In this document: positions 10,692 to 21,842 of the stretch, one piece after another
Numbering within the stretch: position 1 is the stretch's first letter
Layout of the letters: each line of letters starts with the position of its first letter
Assembly: GCA_949318235.1 (NCBI GenBank)
Contig: OX439134.1
Coordinates: 22,094,408-22,158,407, forward strand
Direction: 5' to 3'
DNA: 64,000 nucleotides
Source: Ecdyonurus torrentis
Taxonomy: Eukaryota > Arthropoda > Insecta > Ephemeroptera > Heptageniidae
Program-made: the position numbers and the translations under genes
Notes under the pieces: generated by a model
What the model was told of the DNA's origin: nothing
The model's input: only the letters and a program-made list of their open reading frames with translations
Databases searched by the model: none

Positions 10692-11249
10692 CAATAGACA
10701 ACTTGCATGCCATTTTTTTATGGTTTTAAAAAAATCTTTAGGAAAAATAAATAATATTGGTGCATATAAAACTTTTTGGAAAATGCTCCTTCATATTTAA
10801 AATAATTTTTGATATTCAAAATTTATTTGAAGTAAAGACGGTGGCCACTACGCCGAAAGACGGTTCGAGTTTCTTTTGTTTTTTTATTGTTGAAATCGTC
10901 CTGACGAGTTCGCAGTTATTGGACAACTTTTTTCCAACGGCCGAATTTTTTAAAAAAGCTGTTGGAAAAAAATCACTTTTTTTGAAAAGTTCGGCGCCGC
11001 TGGAAAAATTGTCCAGTAACTGCGAACTCGTCAGAACGATTTCAACAATAAAAACAAAACAAAAGAAACTCAAACCGTCTTTCGGCGTAATGGCCACCGT
11101 CTTTACTTCAAAATAAATGTATAAATTTCAAAAATTATTTTAAATATGAAGGAGCATTTTTCAAGAAGTTATATATACACCAACATTATTTATTTTTCCT
11201 GAAGAATGTTTTAAGACCATAAAAAAAATGACATGCAAGTTGTCTATTA
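10692..11249. mobile_element. Family K long foldback (558 bp)
   Basis: The two halves are inverted repeats of about 260 bp: outer ATAGACAACTTGCATG opposite CATGCAAGTTGTCTAT, then GAAGTAAAGACGGTGGCCAC opposite its complement at 11092-11111, then ACGAGTTCGCAGTTA opposite TAACTGCGAACTCGT. The short loop is near 10965. Its ORFs on both strands are products of the palindrome. Confidence 0.9.
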
Positions 11250-11890
11250 TTACGTATTTATTTTTGTCCGTGTGTTTATTATGGTCAGGAAGCTATAAGT
11301 CGAACGCTGTTAGACTTCGAACAAATCGAGGATAAAGGGCATTTTTCACGTTTTATGTTTTGATTTTACCACTTTTGCCAAAATTATTAAACGTAGTTTT
11401 AGTTTTGTTCTTAATGACAGTTTCTCGAAATTTTCAAATAATTATACTGTACAACATAATATTACAAGTCTACTATTAATTTATTATTATTTTTCTCACA
11501 TACTTGAAAACCTAATTCAGTTTCTGAACAACATCAATGCTCTCAAAAATATTGCTAATAAGTAAATTTATAAGTAAGTTAATTTTTCATTTTTATATGA
11601 ATGATGCCCATGAATGACTTAATATTATTTGTCCCATATCAATATTAAAAACAGTTTTATATTAACTGTGCTCCAAGCAACGCTAACACGTGTTCAAAAG
11701 AAAGTTTAATATCGAGCTACCTAACATTTTTTATTTTTATTTGCTGCGAGTTTTGTTTTGTTCTTTGTGTTGCGAGAACAAAGTAGTTGAGAAATGACGG
11801 AGCAATTGAACTGGAGAGCTTTCATCTTTGTTACAAAATATATCAATCATTCAACAATCAATCAGCGAGCCTGGAGGTGACGTGGGGAGG
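11250..11890. other. Unassigned stretch
   Basis: Contains a weak Family E-like fragment near 11493-11560 (TTTTCTCACATACTTGA, then CATCAATGCTCTCAAAAATA). No open frame or RNA gene seen. A purine-rich GGGAGGGAGGGAGAGAG patch follows at 11886-11918. Confidence 0.4.
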
Positions 11891-12015
11891 GAGGGAGGGA
11901 GAGAGAGAGAGAGAGAGATAAACACAAACAAAAATACAGTATTGAAATAATTATGCTAGCTCATTTTCAGCACAATTTGTTGTTAAATACAGCGCGGTAA
12001 TGAAAAAAAAAATAC

Positions 12016-12074
12016 TTAAAGGGATAGACCAGAAATAAACATAAGCATTTATATCACAAAACACTTGATGGGAC
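12016..12074 (-). mobile_element. Family A MITE, terminal fragment
   Basis: Only the first 59 bp of a minus-oriented copy remain (TTAAAGGGATAGACCAGAAA to CACTTGATGGGACT). It is cut by the start of a 500-bp purine-rich microsatellite, which has presumably replaced the rest. Confidence 0.85.
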
Positions 12075-12582
<508 letters not shown>

Positions 12583-12589
12583 TTACGAA

Positions 12590-12987
12590 GCAGTTTTCTA
12601 TCGGTGACAAAGCACTGGCCTGTCAAAGACTTGTATATTTAAGAATGCAAATCAGATGTATTGTATTGTGTGACCCATCATCAATATCCCGTGACATGCC
12701 AATATATTGGTAAAATTATTGATGACCTGGGAGGCTGTCAGTTCTGTATACTTGCGTGATAATGGATGACCTGACAGGGAGCACTCGTGTCTCAATTCTT
12801 ATCTTGTCTTACTTTTGTTATTTATCTTCAAAATTGCGTCATATTTCAAAATATACTATAACAATTCTCTATTGTACACTCACTGCAAAAAAAAAAATAA
12901 ATCAAAAATCAAAAAAATCAAAACAGCAAAAATATTTACAATTTTTATTTTTATAGTTATAGTTTGTTAGTTAAAAAATATTGGAAC
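12590..12987. other. Unassigned stretch
   Basis: Includes a short open frame (12756-12956) that ends in an A-rich, lysine-coding run and has no recognisable domain. No element ends found. Confidence 0.35.
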
Positions 12988-13331
12988 TTAAAGGAATAGA
13001 CCAGAGAAAAAACACAAGCATTTATATCACAAAAAACTTGATTGGACCTACATAAATAACATTAGTTTGTCTCAAAACCCAACTGTAACTCCGTAGCAGT
13101 GATCAGAAAATTCAATTTATGCAACCCGCACAACATTTTTATACTAATTTTTGTATGTTTCTGACGTCATAAACATGAATAGTCACGGAAATTGCATACT
13201 TTACAGTTTTTTCACGCTCTCTCGTGGGGCTACTTTAACATTCTGGTAAAAATTGTCATCAGTTTGGAAGATCCCATTTAGTATTTATTCATTAAAAAAC
13301 ACATGTTGTTTTATGTGGTCTATGGCTTTAA
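12988..13331 (-). mobile_element. Family A MITE, full-length copy
   Basis: TTAA at 12988-12991 and 13328-13331. Complete interior with TGACGTCA near 13162. One of the best-preserved minus copies. Confidence 0.92.
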
Positions 13332-13640
13332 AAACAACAACAGAAAATCGTATTATTGTATTAACTAGCGAGATATCTAGTTGTAGCTGTGACTTATAGG
13401 TTTGGAGTACCTAAACGGATTTTACTCTCAGTGCAATATTAATTAAACTGTTGAGATCGCGTGTCCTGGAGGTTCAATACCACGCTGATCAACATTCAAA
13501 AAAACATTGTTTGACTAACAATTTAAAATAATAATGTCGAGTAAATAATAATTTTTTAGTTTATATAATTTTTTGTCAAAAGTGAAAAATAATAAACCTG
13601 CACTTCCAATACTTGCAACACGGTATTGCTATTGTATGTC

Positions 13641-13948
13641 TATAGAATGTATGCATTCATGTTAAAGTCGACGCCATGTTGGATAACACAATAACATGGG
13701 TGGCATATGAAAATAAATCATTTTGCCAGTTTAAAACCACTATGCAATATTTTTGAGAGCATTGATGCTGTAAATATGTTGAATTAGTATTTCAAGTATG
13801 TGAGAAAAATAACATGAACAAAAATTTAATATATTTCCCAAAGTAAATTAGCTTAAATGAAGTTTGTCCTATGCTGAGCAATGTTATTCACTACTCCAGT
13901 ATGGCCTTCAAGTGTATTAAATATGACGTCATCCGCATACACCCTATA
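13641..13948 (-). mobile_element. Family E MITE, first subtype
   Basis: Starts TATAGAATGTATGCATTCAT, where GGG of the usual TATAGGGTGT end has changed, and ends CCGCATACACCCTATA. Carries AACATGGGTGGCATATGAAA where others read CCACCCATGTTATTG in the opposite strand. Confidence 0.88.
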
Positions 13949-14336
13949 GGCAGTGCAAAGTATACACGCTAAAAAATATTTCCCTAAGTAAATTTGATTG
14001 ATTAAAGATATCAATATTGACTGTGTGCAAGTCAGTTTATTAAAAAGTAAAATTAAAACATTGCAGGGGGGAGAGCACTTTGATTTTACTGTTGACTTAT
14101 TTCAAACTTGGCTCTGCATCAAAAACTTATTGACATGAAAATACTTGTTTGTTTTAACTGGCTCCTATATTAGTAACATTTATATATTACACTGCAAGAA
14201 AGAAAAACTCAACAATCATTTTGGAGTCATAAAAGGACAGTACAGTTTCAGACAAATGAAAAGTAACCATTTTGATATTTTGCGCGCCTCAGATTTTATG
14301 TGGATTTAGCATTGTGGATGTTGCGATGTTGTTGGA
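13949..14336. other. Unassigned unique-looking sequence
   Basis: No family match, open frame or long inverted repeat found. Confidence 0.4.
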
Positions 14337-14691
14337 CGGATAAACAAAGTTGCAACAATATAAACAAATGGACCCTTTCACATGGTTTTAAAACTGACGC
14401 GTGCTGACGCGTCCTGACGCGCAAAGCTGGCATCTCCCAGCTTTCGTCGCGTCAGCGCGCATCAGTACGCGTCAAAATGACGGATGCATGTGAACGGTCC
14501 CATTTGTTTACAATAGCGCAGCTCGACGCGTCAGGACGCGTCAGTTTTCTGCGCATGCGCACGCGCATGCGCAGTACGCTTTCTCATCGCTCTCATGTGA
14601 AATAGGCAAATTCTTGAACCCGTCAGCTCGCGTCAGTATCCGTCGACGCGCGTCGACGCGCGTCAAATTTACGCGTCATGTGAATGATACT
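14337..14691. mobile_element. Family J CpG-rich foldback, copy lacking one end
   Basis: Reverse complement of the 8358 copy, nearly base for base, but lacking the first 40 or so bases of one arm: it begins at GGACGGATAAACAAAGTTGC. The other end CGCGTCATGTGAATGATACT is intact. The near identity of two copies 6 kb apart suggests recent movement or gene conversion. Confidence 0.85.
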
Positions 14692-14699
14692 TAACTCGT

Positions 14700-14880
14700 T
14701 TTTTGTCAAGCTAAGCAAAATGTGTAAGTCGTTCCCGAACGTAATGGAGATGGCGCTCGACTTACACATATTGCTTCGCGTGACAAAATACGAGATACAT
14801 ATTGCTTAGCGTGACAAAAAATGACTTACACATTTTGCTTCCACTGACAAAATACGAGTTACACATTTTGTTTGCAACAT
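14700..14880. repeat. Family U short repeats (TGACAAAATACGAG...ACACATTTTGCTT)
   Basis: A unit of roughly 40 bp combining TGACAAAATACGAG and TTACACATTTTGCTTC occurs three or four times, partly inverted around AAGTCGTTCCCGAACG. A related, more degraded cluster is at 20822-21070, including AAGTCGTTTCCGAACA. Confidence 0.6.
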
Positions 14881-14964
14881 CATCAACTTGTTGATATTCA
14901 TTTAAAAAAAATAATAACAATAAAAAAGGACATTTATGCTACAGTAGGTTGCCATTCACACGGA

Positions 14965-15413
14965 AAGAATAAATTACCGTAATTTATGCTAGATTTATGT
15001 CATTATAGCATAAATAATGCTATACGAGAACAATTTCAATAATTATGCTATACACCATAATATTTATTCTATGTAACATATTTATTATGCAGCACAGCAT
15101 AAATTATGCTATATTGACTAATTATGCTGAAAATGGGCTAGCATAATTATTACGTATTTGTGCGTGCAGTAAAGCGTACTTTGCTATTGTATGTTCTAGT
15201 GCCTTTCACATAGAACAAAAATAAATACATAATAATTTTGCTAGCTCATTTTCAGCATAATTTATTGAATACAACGTAATTTATGCTATACTGCATAATA
15301 ACTATGTTACATAGCATAAATATTATGTTATACAGTATAATTTTTATATGGTTCTAATTAACATAATTTATGCTACATTAATACAGCATAAGTAAATTAT
15401 TCTTTTCAGGCAT
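14965..15413. mobile_element. Family T AT-rich foldback (AATTTATGCT modules)
   Basis: Inverted halves about 220 bp each: ATAAATTACCGTAATTTATG and TATGCTATAC words on the left face CAGCATAAGTAAATTATTC on the right, around a centre near 15180. Single arms of the same kind lie at 60085-60245 and near 59590-59650. Boundaries are approximate. Confidence 0.65.
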
Positions 15414-15475
15414 TAGTTTCTATTAAAACCGTTATCTTCTTACGTATAATCTTTATGTCACAGAATAGTGTACAT

Positions 15476-15756
15476 CACTCAAAAAAATGGTGCATTACTT
15501 TAGTTACGAATCCTAACTTATTTAAGACAAACATTTGTGAGTTATTATGAGCAGCTAAAATTATGCATTTTAGCAAATTATTAACAATAGCTAATTTAAG
15601 TTGTTTTGAGTTATTTTCAGTTATTTTAAGTTAAATTAGCTATTGTTAATAATTTGCTAAAATGCATTATTTAGATATTCATAATAACTCAAAAGTGATT
15701 ATCTTACATTAGTTAGGATTCGTAACTATGGAGAAATGCACCTTTTTTTTTGAGTG
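15476..15756. mobile_element. Family C palindromic MITE
   Basis: Ends CACTCAAAAAAATGGTGCAT and TTTTTTTTTGAGTG. The arms carry TTAGTTACGAATCCTAACTT and its complement. About 280 bp, nearly a perfect palindrome around 15610. Family C has CACTCT-type ends beside TA in its best copies, fitting Tc1/mariner. Confidence 0.88.
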
Positions 15757-16100
15757 TATATTATGAACCACGTGATTGATGACGATAATTGTTATTTAAT
15801 TGCAACCTATTTATTATTTTTATTTTTGTGTCATGTAACTGATGAGAGTTTTGTTTTTACAGTGTAGCACTTAGTTATGTAAATTAATATCCTCTTCTCA
15901 TTGTTGACTTTTTTAATTGGAAACAAGAGAACAGTTTTTTTTTCTAAAAATATAATATCGTAAGTTTACTCAATTAATTGAACAGTTTTTGTTTTCATTG
16001 AGAGAAAAAAGTGTAACATTTTACCAAGAAAAACACAGGAATTAAAAAAAAATTGTTTAAAATATAACACACAGTTCTTTATTGTGTTTTATTTAATGTT

Positions 16101-16101
<1 letters not shown>
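15757..16101. other. AT-rich spacer
   Basis: No element or gene signal seen. Confidence 0.4.

Positions 16102-16178
<77 letters not shown>
16102..16178. repeat. (GA)n microsatellite
   Basis: About 38 GA units. Confidence 0.97.
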
Positions 16179-16180
<2 letters not shown>

Positions 16181-16222
16181 TTCTGTTCATGACTTCAAGA
16201 TTTAAAAAATATTTTTCAAAAC

Positions 16223-16538
16223 TTAAAGGAATAGACCAGGAAGAAAACTTAAGCATTTACATCACAAAACACTTGATGGGAATTACATAATAAACTATCG
16301 TAGCAGTGATCAGAAAATTTTAATTTATGCAACCCGCACAACATTTTTAACTAATTTTTGCATGTTTCTGACGTCAGAAACATGAATAGTCACGCAAATT
16401 GCATACTTAACAGTATTTTCACACTCTCTCGTGGGGCTACATTAGCATTCTGGTAAAAATTGTCAACAGTTTTGAAGATCCCATTTCGTGTTTATTCATT
16501 AAAAAGTACATGTTGATTTATGTGGTCTATGGCTTTAA
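16223..16538 (-). mobile_element. Family A MITE with internal deletion
   Basis: TTAA at both borders. About 30 bp holding TAGTTTGTCTCAAAACCCAA are missing (the text runs TAATAAACTATCGTAGCAGT). The rest is intact. Confidence 0.9.
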
Positions 16539-16665
16539 TAAAACAAAAACCCGTGCGTGAGCGATAAGAAGTGGTATTTTAATTAATTGCCTTGTATATT
16601 TAAATAAATTTCCAATTAAAAAAATTGATATAAAATGTAAAATACGTTAACAAAAACCTGCTGCC

Positions 16666-17008
16666 TTAAAGCCATAGACCACATAAAACAACATGTCCAT
16701 TTTAATGAATAAACACGAAATGGGATCTTTAAAACAGATGACAATTTTTACCAGAATGCTAATGTAGCCCCACGAGAGAACTTGAAAAAACTGTAAAGTA
16801 TGCCATTTGCGTGAAAATTCATGTTTATGACGTCAGAAACAAGCAAAAATTAGTATGAAAATGTTGTGCAGGTTGCACAAATTGAACTTTCTGATCACTG
16901 CTACGGGGCTACTGTTGGGTTTTGAGACAAACTAAAGTTATTTATGTAAGTCCCATCAAGTGTTTTGTGATACAAATACTTATGTTTTTCTCTGGTCTAT
17001 TTCTTTAA
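16666..17008 (+). mobile_element. Family A MITE, full-length copy
   Basis: TTAA at 16666-16669 and 17005-17008. Lies 130 bp from the minus copy at 16223, making a second inverted pair of A elements in the window. Confidence 0.92.
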
Positions 17009-17400
17009 TCTTCTTCATAAGTTTATAAAATCGCGTATCATTAACTGAAGAGAAATATCATTTCAAATATTGCCATCAAAGAAAAATTTGGAACGCTTTA
17101 TAATATATATTTCTTCCGGCAACTGACAGTATATTATAATATATTACTTTTGACTGGTGATGAGGAGTAACCAAGCAGAATTAGGGAGGATCACAGCACA
17201 TTTTTTTATCGCTACATTGCAGGAGCATCTTATACATGATAGCTGATACATTTTATATTATAATTTACTGGAAACTTTTGCATGATGCCATAAAGTATAA
17301 AGTAAAAAAAAAAAAAAAAAAAAAACGAAAAATATATTTTTTATTAATTTTTTTTTTAATGTGTGTGTGATTAAAATCTGATTATTTACTTTTGTTTCGC
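17009..17400. other. Probable LINE-derived or unassigned sequence
   Basis: Holds a poly-A run at 17307-17325 and poly-T at 17349-17359. It precedes a LINE coding remnant and could be degraded upstream LINE, but no reading frame supports this. Confidence 0.35.
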
Positions 17401-17589
17401 TTAAGGTGAAATAATTTAAAACCAATGATAGTACCACAAATATTAAATAGATTTACAGAAAGAACAAAAAGATATGTGTTGCCAAAATTATGGAATTAGA
17501 TTCCGTTAAATTTTAAAAATCTAAATAGTAAAATACAAAAGTTAAGAAACTATTACATGAGTTTTGCATGGAAAAATGATAATTATTAA
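17401..17589 (+). pseudogene. LINE reverse-transcriptase C-terminal fragment
   Basis: Reading from 17410 gives a frame with RTKRYVLPKLWN, one in-frame stop (17497-17499), then IPLNFKNLNSKIQKLRNYY and a terminal stop at 17587-17589. The pattern LPKLWN-x-IPLN followed by a K-rich amphipathic tail is the usual end of non-LTR reverse transcriptase ORF2 proteins (CR1/Jockey/L2-like). No catalytic FADD-type motif is present, because the copy is 5'-truncated. Together with its tail it is a dead LINE insertion. Confidence 0.75.
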
Positions 17590-17870
17590 AATTTGAAAGA
17601 AAAAAAAAAACAAAAAAAAAAAACAACATTTTGTAATGTCACTACACTACAGTTTTCATTTACATAATATAATTATGGAAATTTTTGTATGATCAAAATT
17701 TTTTTTTTTTTTTTTTTTTTGTATGATGTTTAATTATTTTTTGGAGGTTATAAAGTATAACAATTGATATAATGTAAGTGAAATAACCTATGTATAAAGC
17801 AGCCGATAAGGCCTCGGCCTTGGTTGGATGTTTTAATGAATTTAATAAAAAAAAAAAAAAAAAAAAAAAA
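17590..17870 (+). mobile_element. LINE 3' untranslated region with poly-A tail
   Basis: Follows the reverse-transcriptase stop. It contains a GCCGATAAGGCCTCGGCCTT hairpin at 17802-17821, then GATGTTTTAATGAATTTAAT and a run of about 24 A at 17847-17870. Interrupted by poly-A (17599-17623) and poly-T (17699-17720) runs that may be slippage expansions. Confidence 0.7.
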
Positions 17871-18195
17871 GGTACTGCGGGATTTGACTAAAAAGTTGTA
17901 AAGAAAGAAAAATCTGAAATTTTGCACAGTGATACATTAGGATAAGGTATCTTCAAAAATGTAAAAAAAAATTGGGGGGTCACCATGCTAGATCTTAAAT
18001 TATGAAGTTTTGAAGTTTTAGTCCCATAAGAGCCCATGTTAATTTCAATAATTATTTTCTCTCTTATCTGATGGTCACGGGTTCTGAAAATTTTATCATA
18101 GGTAGCTGTTACAATTAACTTTCAAATGGAATCATAAAATCTCGAAGTTTTCTTTTAAAATTTAGAGATACAAGCCATCTATATACAACCCTTAA
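17871..18195 (+). mobile_element. Family G MITE, 5'-truncated
   Basis: Begins at GGTACTGCGGGATTTGACTA immediately after the LINE poly-A and ends with TTAA at 18192-18195. The first 16 or so bases of the element are missing, so the LINE probably inserted into, or recombined with, its left end. Confidence 0.85.
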
Positions 18196-18557
18196 GACAT
18201 ATATTTATGTAAATAATATTGTAGAACCAATAAATACAGGTATAATTATATTCAGGTACATTTCAATATTTTCGTGACGAAATGAAGCTTCACGTTACAA
18301 ATTTGCATATAATGAACGATCTACACTTTACAAAGTCGCGGCTACCTGGAGCTTCAGCTATATAAAACAGGTGTGGAATCACCAGGTAGCCGGAAATTTG
18401 TACAGATTGGTCATTCTTTGGAAATTTGTAAAATGTAGAAGCTTCATCTTGACGCGAGAAGATCGATTAGTATAATTTTGTATATTTGCAGTAATGCATA
18501 ATTTAGTAAATAAAAACATAAATCTGTTCCTTTGCTCCGAAAAATGCGCAATTTTAT
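18196..18557. other. Unassigned stretch
   Basis: Contains an imperfect inverted repeat: TTCGTGACGAAATGAAGCTT / AGGTAGCC versus GGCTACCTGGAGCTTCAGC and GAAGCTTCATCTTGACGCGA, spanning about 18273-18455. It may be a degraded foldback element; no ends were defined. Confidence 0.4.
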
Positions 18558-18893
18558 TTAAAGGCAAAGACAACATGAAAACATTTGCATTTATATCACA
18601 AAACACTTGATGGGACTTACATAAATAACGTTAGTTCGTCTCAGAAACTAACTGTAGCTCCGTAGCAGTGATCAGAAAATTTAGATTTATACAACCTGCA
18701 CAACATTTTTCATACTAGTTTTTGCCTGTTAATGACGTCATAAACAGGAATCTTCATGCAATTTGCAAACTTTACATTTCTTTTCAAGCTCTTTTGTGGG
18801 GCTAAATTTACATTCTGGTAAAAAATATCATCAGTTTTGTAGATCCCATTTTGTGTTTAGAACATATTGTTTCAATGTTTTCTATGCCTTTAA
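18558..18893 (-). mobile_element. Family B MITE, full-length copy
   Basis: TTAA at both borders. Starts TTAAAGGCAAAGACAACATG, ends TTTTCTATGCCTTTAA. Contains TTAATGACGTCATAAACAGG. Confidence 0.9.
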
Positions 18894-18950
18894 GGAACAT
18901 TAGACGGTAGCACGGATAAACATACAGGATAGGAAGCTATTGTTGAAAAA

Positions 18951-19121
18951 ACGATCCCTTAATATTTGTAGTTCAACTTTTCACCACAACAATAAATAAA
19001 TGTAACGGTGGCGCCACCGCCTCGGCCAAATGGTGTTGGCCGCGACGGTGGCGCCAAATATAACATTTGTTTATTTTCTATTGTTGTGGCAGAAATTTGA
19101 ACTACAAACAATAAGGGATCG
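18951..19121. mobile_element. Family L foldback with GGTGGCGCC core
   Basis: Outer arms CGATCCCTTA opposite TAAGGGATCG, then TTTGTAGTTCAA opposite TTGAACTACAAA, then ACAACAATA opposite TATTGTTGT, then ACGGTGGCGCC on both sides around a short loop AAATGGTGTT. About 171 bp. A GC-rich core in AT-rich arms. Confidence 0.85.
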
Positions 19122-19364
19122 CTTTTTAGATAGGGCAATAACATAGAAGCTCCGGAGCGTGGACGGTAGTCATTTTTTTTCTTGATTTGAAGCACACACA
19201 AAAATTAGCGTTTACGATTGATACTGACTTACCATAGTGACTGGACTGATGGAGCCAAAACTGCGGATGTACAGCTCGCAGTGGACCGTCGTGGCATTGT
19301 CTGAAACACGAGCAGTCATACATGAGTCTATGGCACTTCTATACAACTTTTGTTTTAAAGAGAA

Positions 19365-19686
19365 AGTTCAGAGTTCACAAGATGGCTTCTTCAATGTTAG
19401 ATAATGACAAGAACTGTCCATTAAGTCACATATGATGACCCAAAGCCCTTCCGTAGCCTCGCAAATTCGTGATCATCCTGCAAGATATGCAAATCGTCCC
19501 GTATCTTTTACGTCTAGTTACGGCTTTACTATAGAAAATGTTGTAGCGAGTTGCATCTCAGGATAAGTGCAAGTTTGAGGGGATACATGGGGCTATGGAA
19601 GGGCTTTTGGTAATCATATGTGAGTCAATGAACAGTTCATCTCATTATCTAACATTGAAGAAGCCATCTTGTAAACCATGAACTTA
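19365..19686. mobile_element. Family M foldback
   Basis: Left arm AAGATGGCTTCTTCAATGTT then AGATAATGA, right arm TCATTATCTAACATTGAAG then AAGCCATCTTGT. Inner arms include AAAGCCCTTCCGTAGCC opposite GGCTATGGAAGGGCTTTTGG. Centre near 19520. No coding capacity, single copy here. Confidence 0.85.
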
Positions 19687-19712
19687 TTGAATCAGCTACT
19701 GCTGAGTTTAAC

Positions 19713-20053
19713 TTAAGGCGGGGAAATCAGCTATACTGCGGGATTCGACTAAAAAGTTGTAAAGACAAAAAAATCTGAACTTTTGTACAGTGATACATTA
19801 GGATTAGGTATCTTCAAAAATATAAAAAATTTGGGGGTCACCATGCTAGATTTTTAATCATGCTTTTTTGAAGTTTTAGTCCCATAAGAGCCCGTGTTAA
19901 TTTCAAAAATTAATTTCTTTCTTATCTGATGGTCACGGGTTTTGAAAATGTTATCATAGGTAGCTGTTACTATTAAATCTCAAATGGCATCATAAAATTT
20001 CGAAGTTTTTTTTTTAGATTTTGAGATACAAGTCATCTATATACAATCCTTAA
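19713..20053 (+). mobile_element. Family G MITE, full-length copy
   Basis: TTAA at 19713-19716 and 20050-20053. Starts TTAAGGCGGGGAAATCAGCT. It is directly followed by a second, more diverged G copy. Confidence 0.9.
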
Positions 20054-20396
20054 AAGTTAAGTTGCAAAGAAAGATATTTTGCACATAGTAAAACATTAGA
20101 ATAAGATAACTTCAAAAATGTAAAAAAAAAAAAAAGAAAAAAAGGGGGAGGAGGAGGAGGAGGAGGAGGAGAAGGAGGAGGAGGAGGAGGAGGAGGAGGT
20201 AGCCACATTATTTAAATTACGAATTTTTTAATCCCATAAGAGCCCATGTTAATTTCAATAACTATTTTCTCTCTTATCTGATGGTCACGAGTTCTGAAAA
20301 TTGTATCATAGCTGTTACTATTAACTTTCAAATGTCATTAGTGTATTATAAAGTTATGATATTTTGAGATACAAAACATCTAAGTAATACTCTTAA
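20054..20396 (+). mobile_element. Family G MITE, diverged copy carrying a GGA array
   Basis: Shares CATTAGAATAAGATAACTTC and CCCATAAGAGCCCATGTTAA with other G copies but lacks the usual head. An (GGA)n array of about 55 bp at 20145-20199 sits where the family has GGGGGGTCACC, so it may have grown from that G-run. Confidence 0.75.
20145..20199. repeat. (GGA)n trinucleotide microsatellite
   Basis: About 18 GGA units with one GAA interruption, embedded in a Family G copy. Confidence 0.95.
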
Positions 20397-20426
20397 TGCA
20401 ATGAAAAAAAAAAAAAAAAAAAAAAA

Positions 20427-20620
20427 TGAAGAAAGTAATATTATTTTAAATTCTAAAAGAGTGCATTGTTCTGAATCGATACATATGTCAATTTCTAATT
20501 TGTGAGGTCATTTAGTATTTTAAATTAATTTTAATGAACTTAAAAATTAGAAATTTACATATAAATCGATTCAAGCCAATATCTTCTTTTTGTATATGAA
20601 ATCACAAGTCTCTACAAAAT
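20427..20620. mobile_element. Family N foldback, reduced copy
   Basis: Left GAATCGATACATATG and TCAATTTCTAAT face ATTAGAAATTTACATA and AATCGATTCAAG on the right. It lacks the central TGACGTCAC-GGTAACTT part seen in the copies at 27650 and 32640. Confidence 0.7.
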
Positions 20621-20821
20621 ATTTTGGTATTCCTCGTTACTTAATTTTAATTTATACCGCGCGCTTGTCAATTCTCGAAGACAAATTACTTTAAAACATG
20701 TGAAAGTGTTAATCACACACAACAGTGGCCACCTGCTTCAGTTAGCTTACGGTTTGTCACAAAACAAAGACTTTGACAAATTATCGGCAAATTAACATAC
20801 TAAAAATATCAATGTTGGAGC

Positions 20822-20919
20822 GGGAAACATGTCTATCTCATTTTTTGTCAAAGGAAGCAATTTTTTTTTGTGTTTTTTTTGTTATTATTATTTGTCACGG
20901 GAATTAAAATGTGTACCTC

Positions 20920-20954
<35 letters not shown>

Positions 20955-21070
20955 TCACGGGAATTAAAATGTGCATCTCAATTTTTGTCACTGAAACAAA
21001 ATGTGTAAGATAAGTCGTTTCCGAACAGAACGCAATGTAGTTGTCTTTTGACTTGTAAATATAGCTTATC
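20822..21070. repeat. Family U cluster with duplicated GTCACGGGAATTAAAATGTG unit
   Basis: The unit GTCACGGGAATTAAAATGTG occurs at 20896 and 20955, separated by a T homopolymer of about 30. Related to 14700-14880 through AATGTGTAAGATAAGTCGTT. Confidence 0.6.
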
Positions 21071-21112
21071 ATGATAAAATAAATTAGAGATACAAATATT
21101 GATTAAGGCAGG

Positions 21113-21253
21113 AAATCAGGTAATGCGAGATTTGATTTAAAAATTGTAAAGAAAGAAAAAAACTGAAAATTTGCACAGTGGTACATTAGGATAAGGTATC
21201 TTCAATTTAAAAAAAAAAAAAAAAATGGAGGGTCACAAAGCTAGATTTTAAAT

Positions 21254-21257
<4 letters not shown>
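21113..21257 (+). mobile_element. Family G MITE, left half
   Basis: Starts TTAAGGCAGGAAATCAGGTA and stops at CTAGATTTTAAATTATT, where a TA array begins. The right half is absent. Confidence 0.85.

Positions 21258-21342
<85 letters not shown>
21256..21342. repeat. (TA)n microsatellite
   Basis: About 43 TA units, continued by about 5 units at 21831-21842 beyond an inserted foldback, so the array was split by that insertion. Confidence 0.95.
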
Positions 21343-21347
<5 letters not shown>

Positions 21348-21830
21348 GCAACCATTGCCGAATTCGCTCATTGGCCGAAATAAGTGACCACGTCGCGGCG
21401 AGGCAATGCATTTTTGCCAAGATCCGAAATGCATCGTAATTTTGACCACGTTGCGGAGTGGTTTTTAACAAATGACAAATTTTTGGCAAATACATTTTAG
21501 CCAGTTCGTGGAGTGGTTTTTTATAATTGCCACGCTGCAGCGTGGTCAAAATGTTTAATACGCAGGTTACGATATTCGGTATAAGTATGAATAATATCAT
21601 ATATATTTTTATTATTATAACAAATCATTTTATATTATGGTTTTCAGTTAATTAAAATATTTATAAATTTATAAAAATGATTTCTTATAAAATTTGACAA
21701 AAAAATTTGTCTATGGTCAACATTACGATGCACAAGTGCTGAATTTCGGATCTTGGCAAAAATGCATTGCCACGCTGCGACGTGGTCGCCTATTTCGGCC
21801 AATGAGCGAATTCGGCAATGGTTGCCAACA
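21343..21830. mobile_element. Family V foldback inserted in a TA array
   Basis: Ends TGTTGGCAACCATTGCCGAA and TTCGGCAATGGTTGCCAACA, inverted repeats that extend about 95 bp inward with few changes (GCTCATTGGCCGAAATA, GCATTTTTGCCAAGATCCGA). The 488-bp element sits between TA repeats. The interior has two further CCACG-CTGC-CGTGG style palindromes near 21455 and 21530. ORFs over the ends read the TA array and are not genes. Confidence 0.88.
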
Positions 21831-21842
21831 TATATATATATT

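Noticed and set aside
10757..11116. Two overlapping frames of 119 and 93 codons
   Set aside because: They lie in the arms of the Family K palindrome and mirror each other; no domain or start context.
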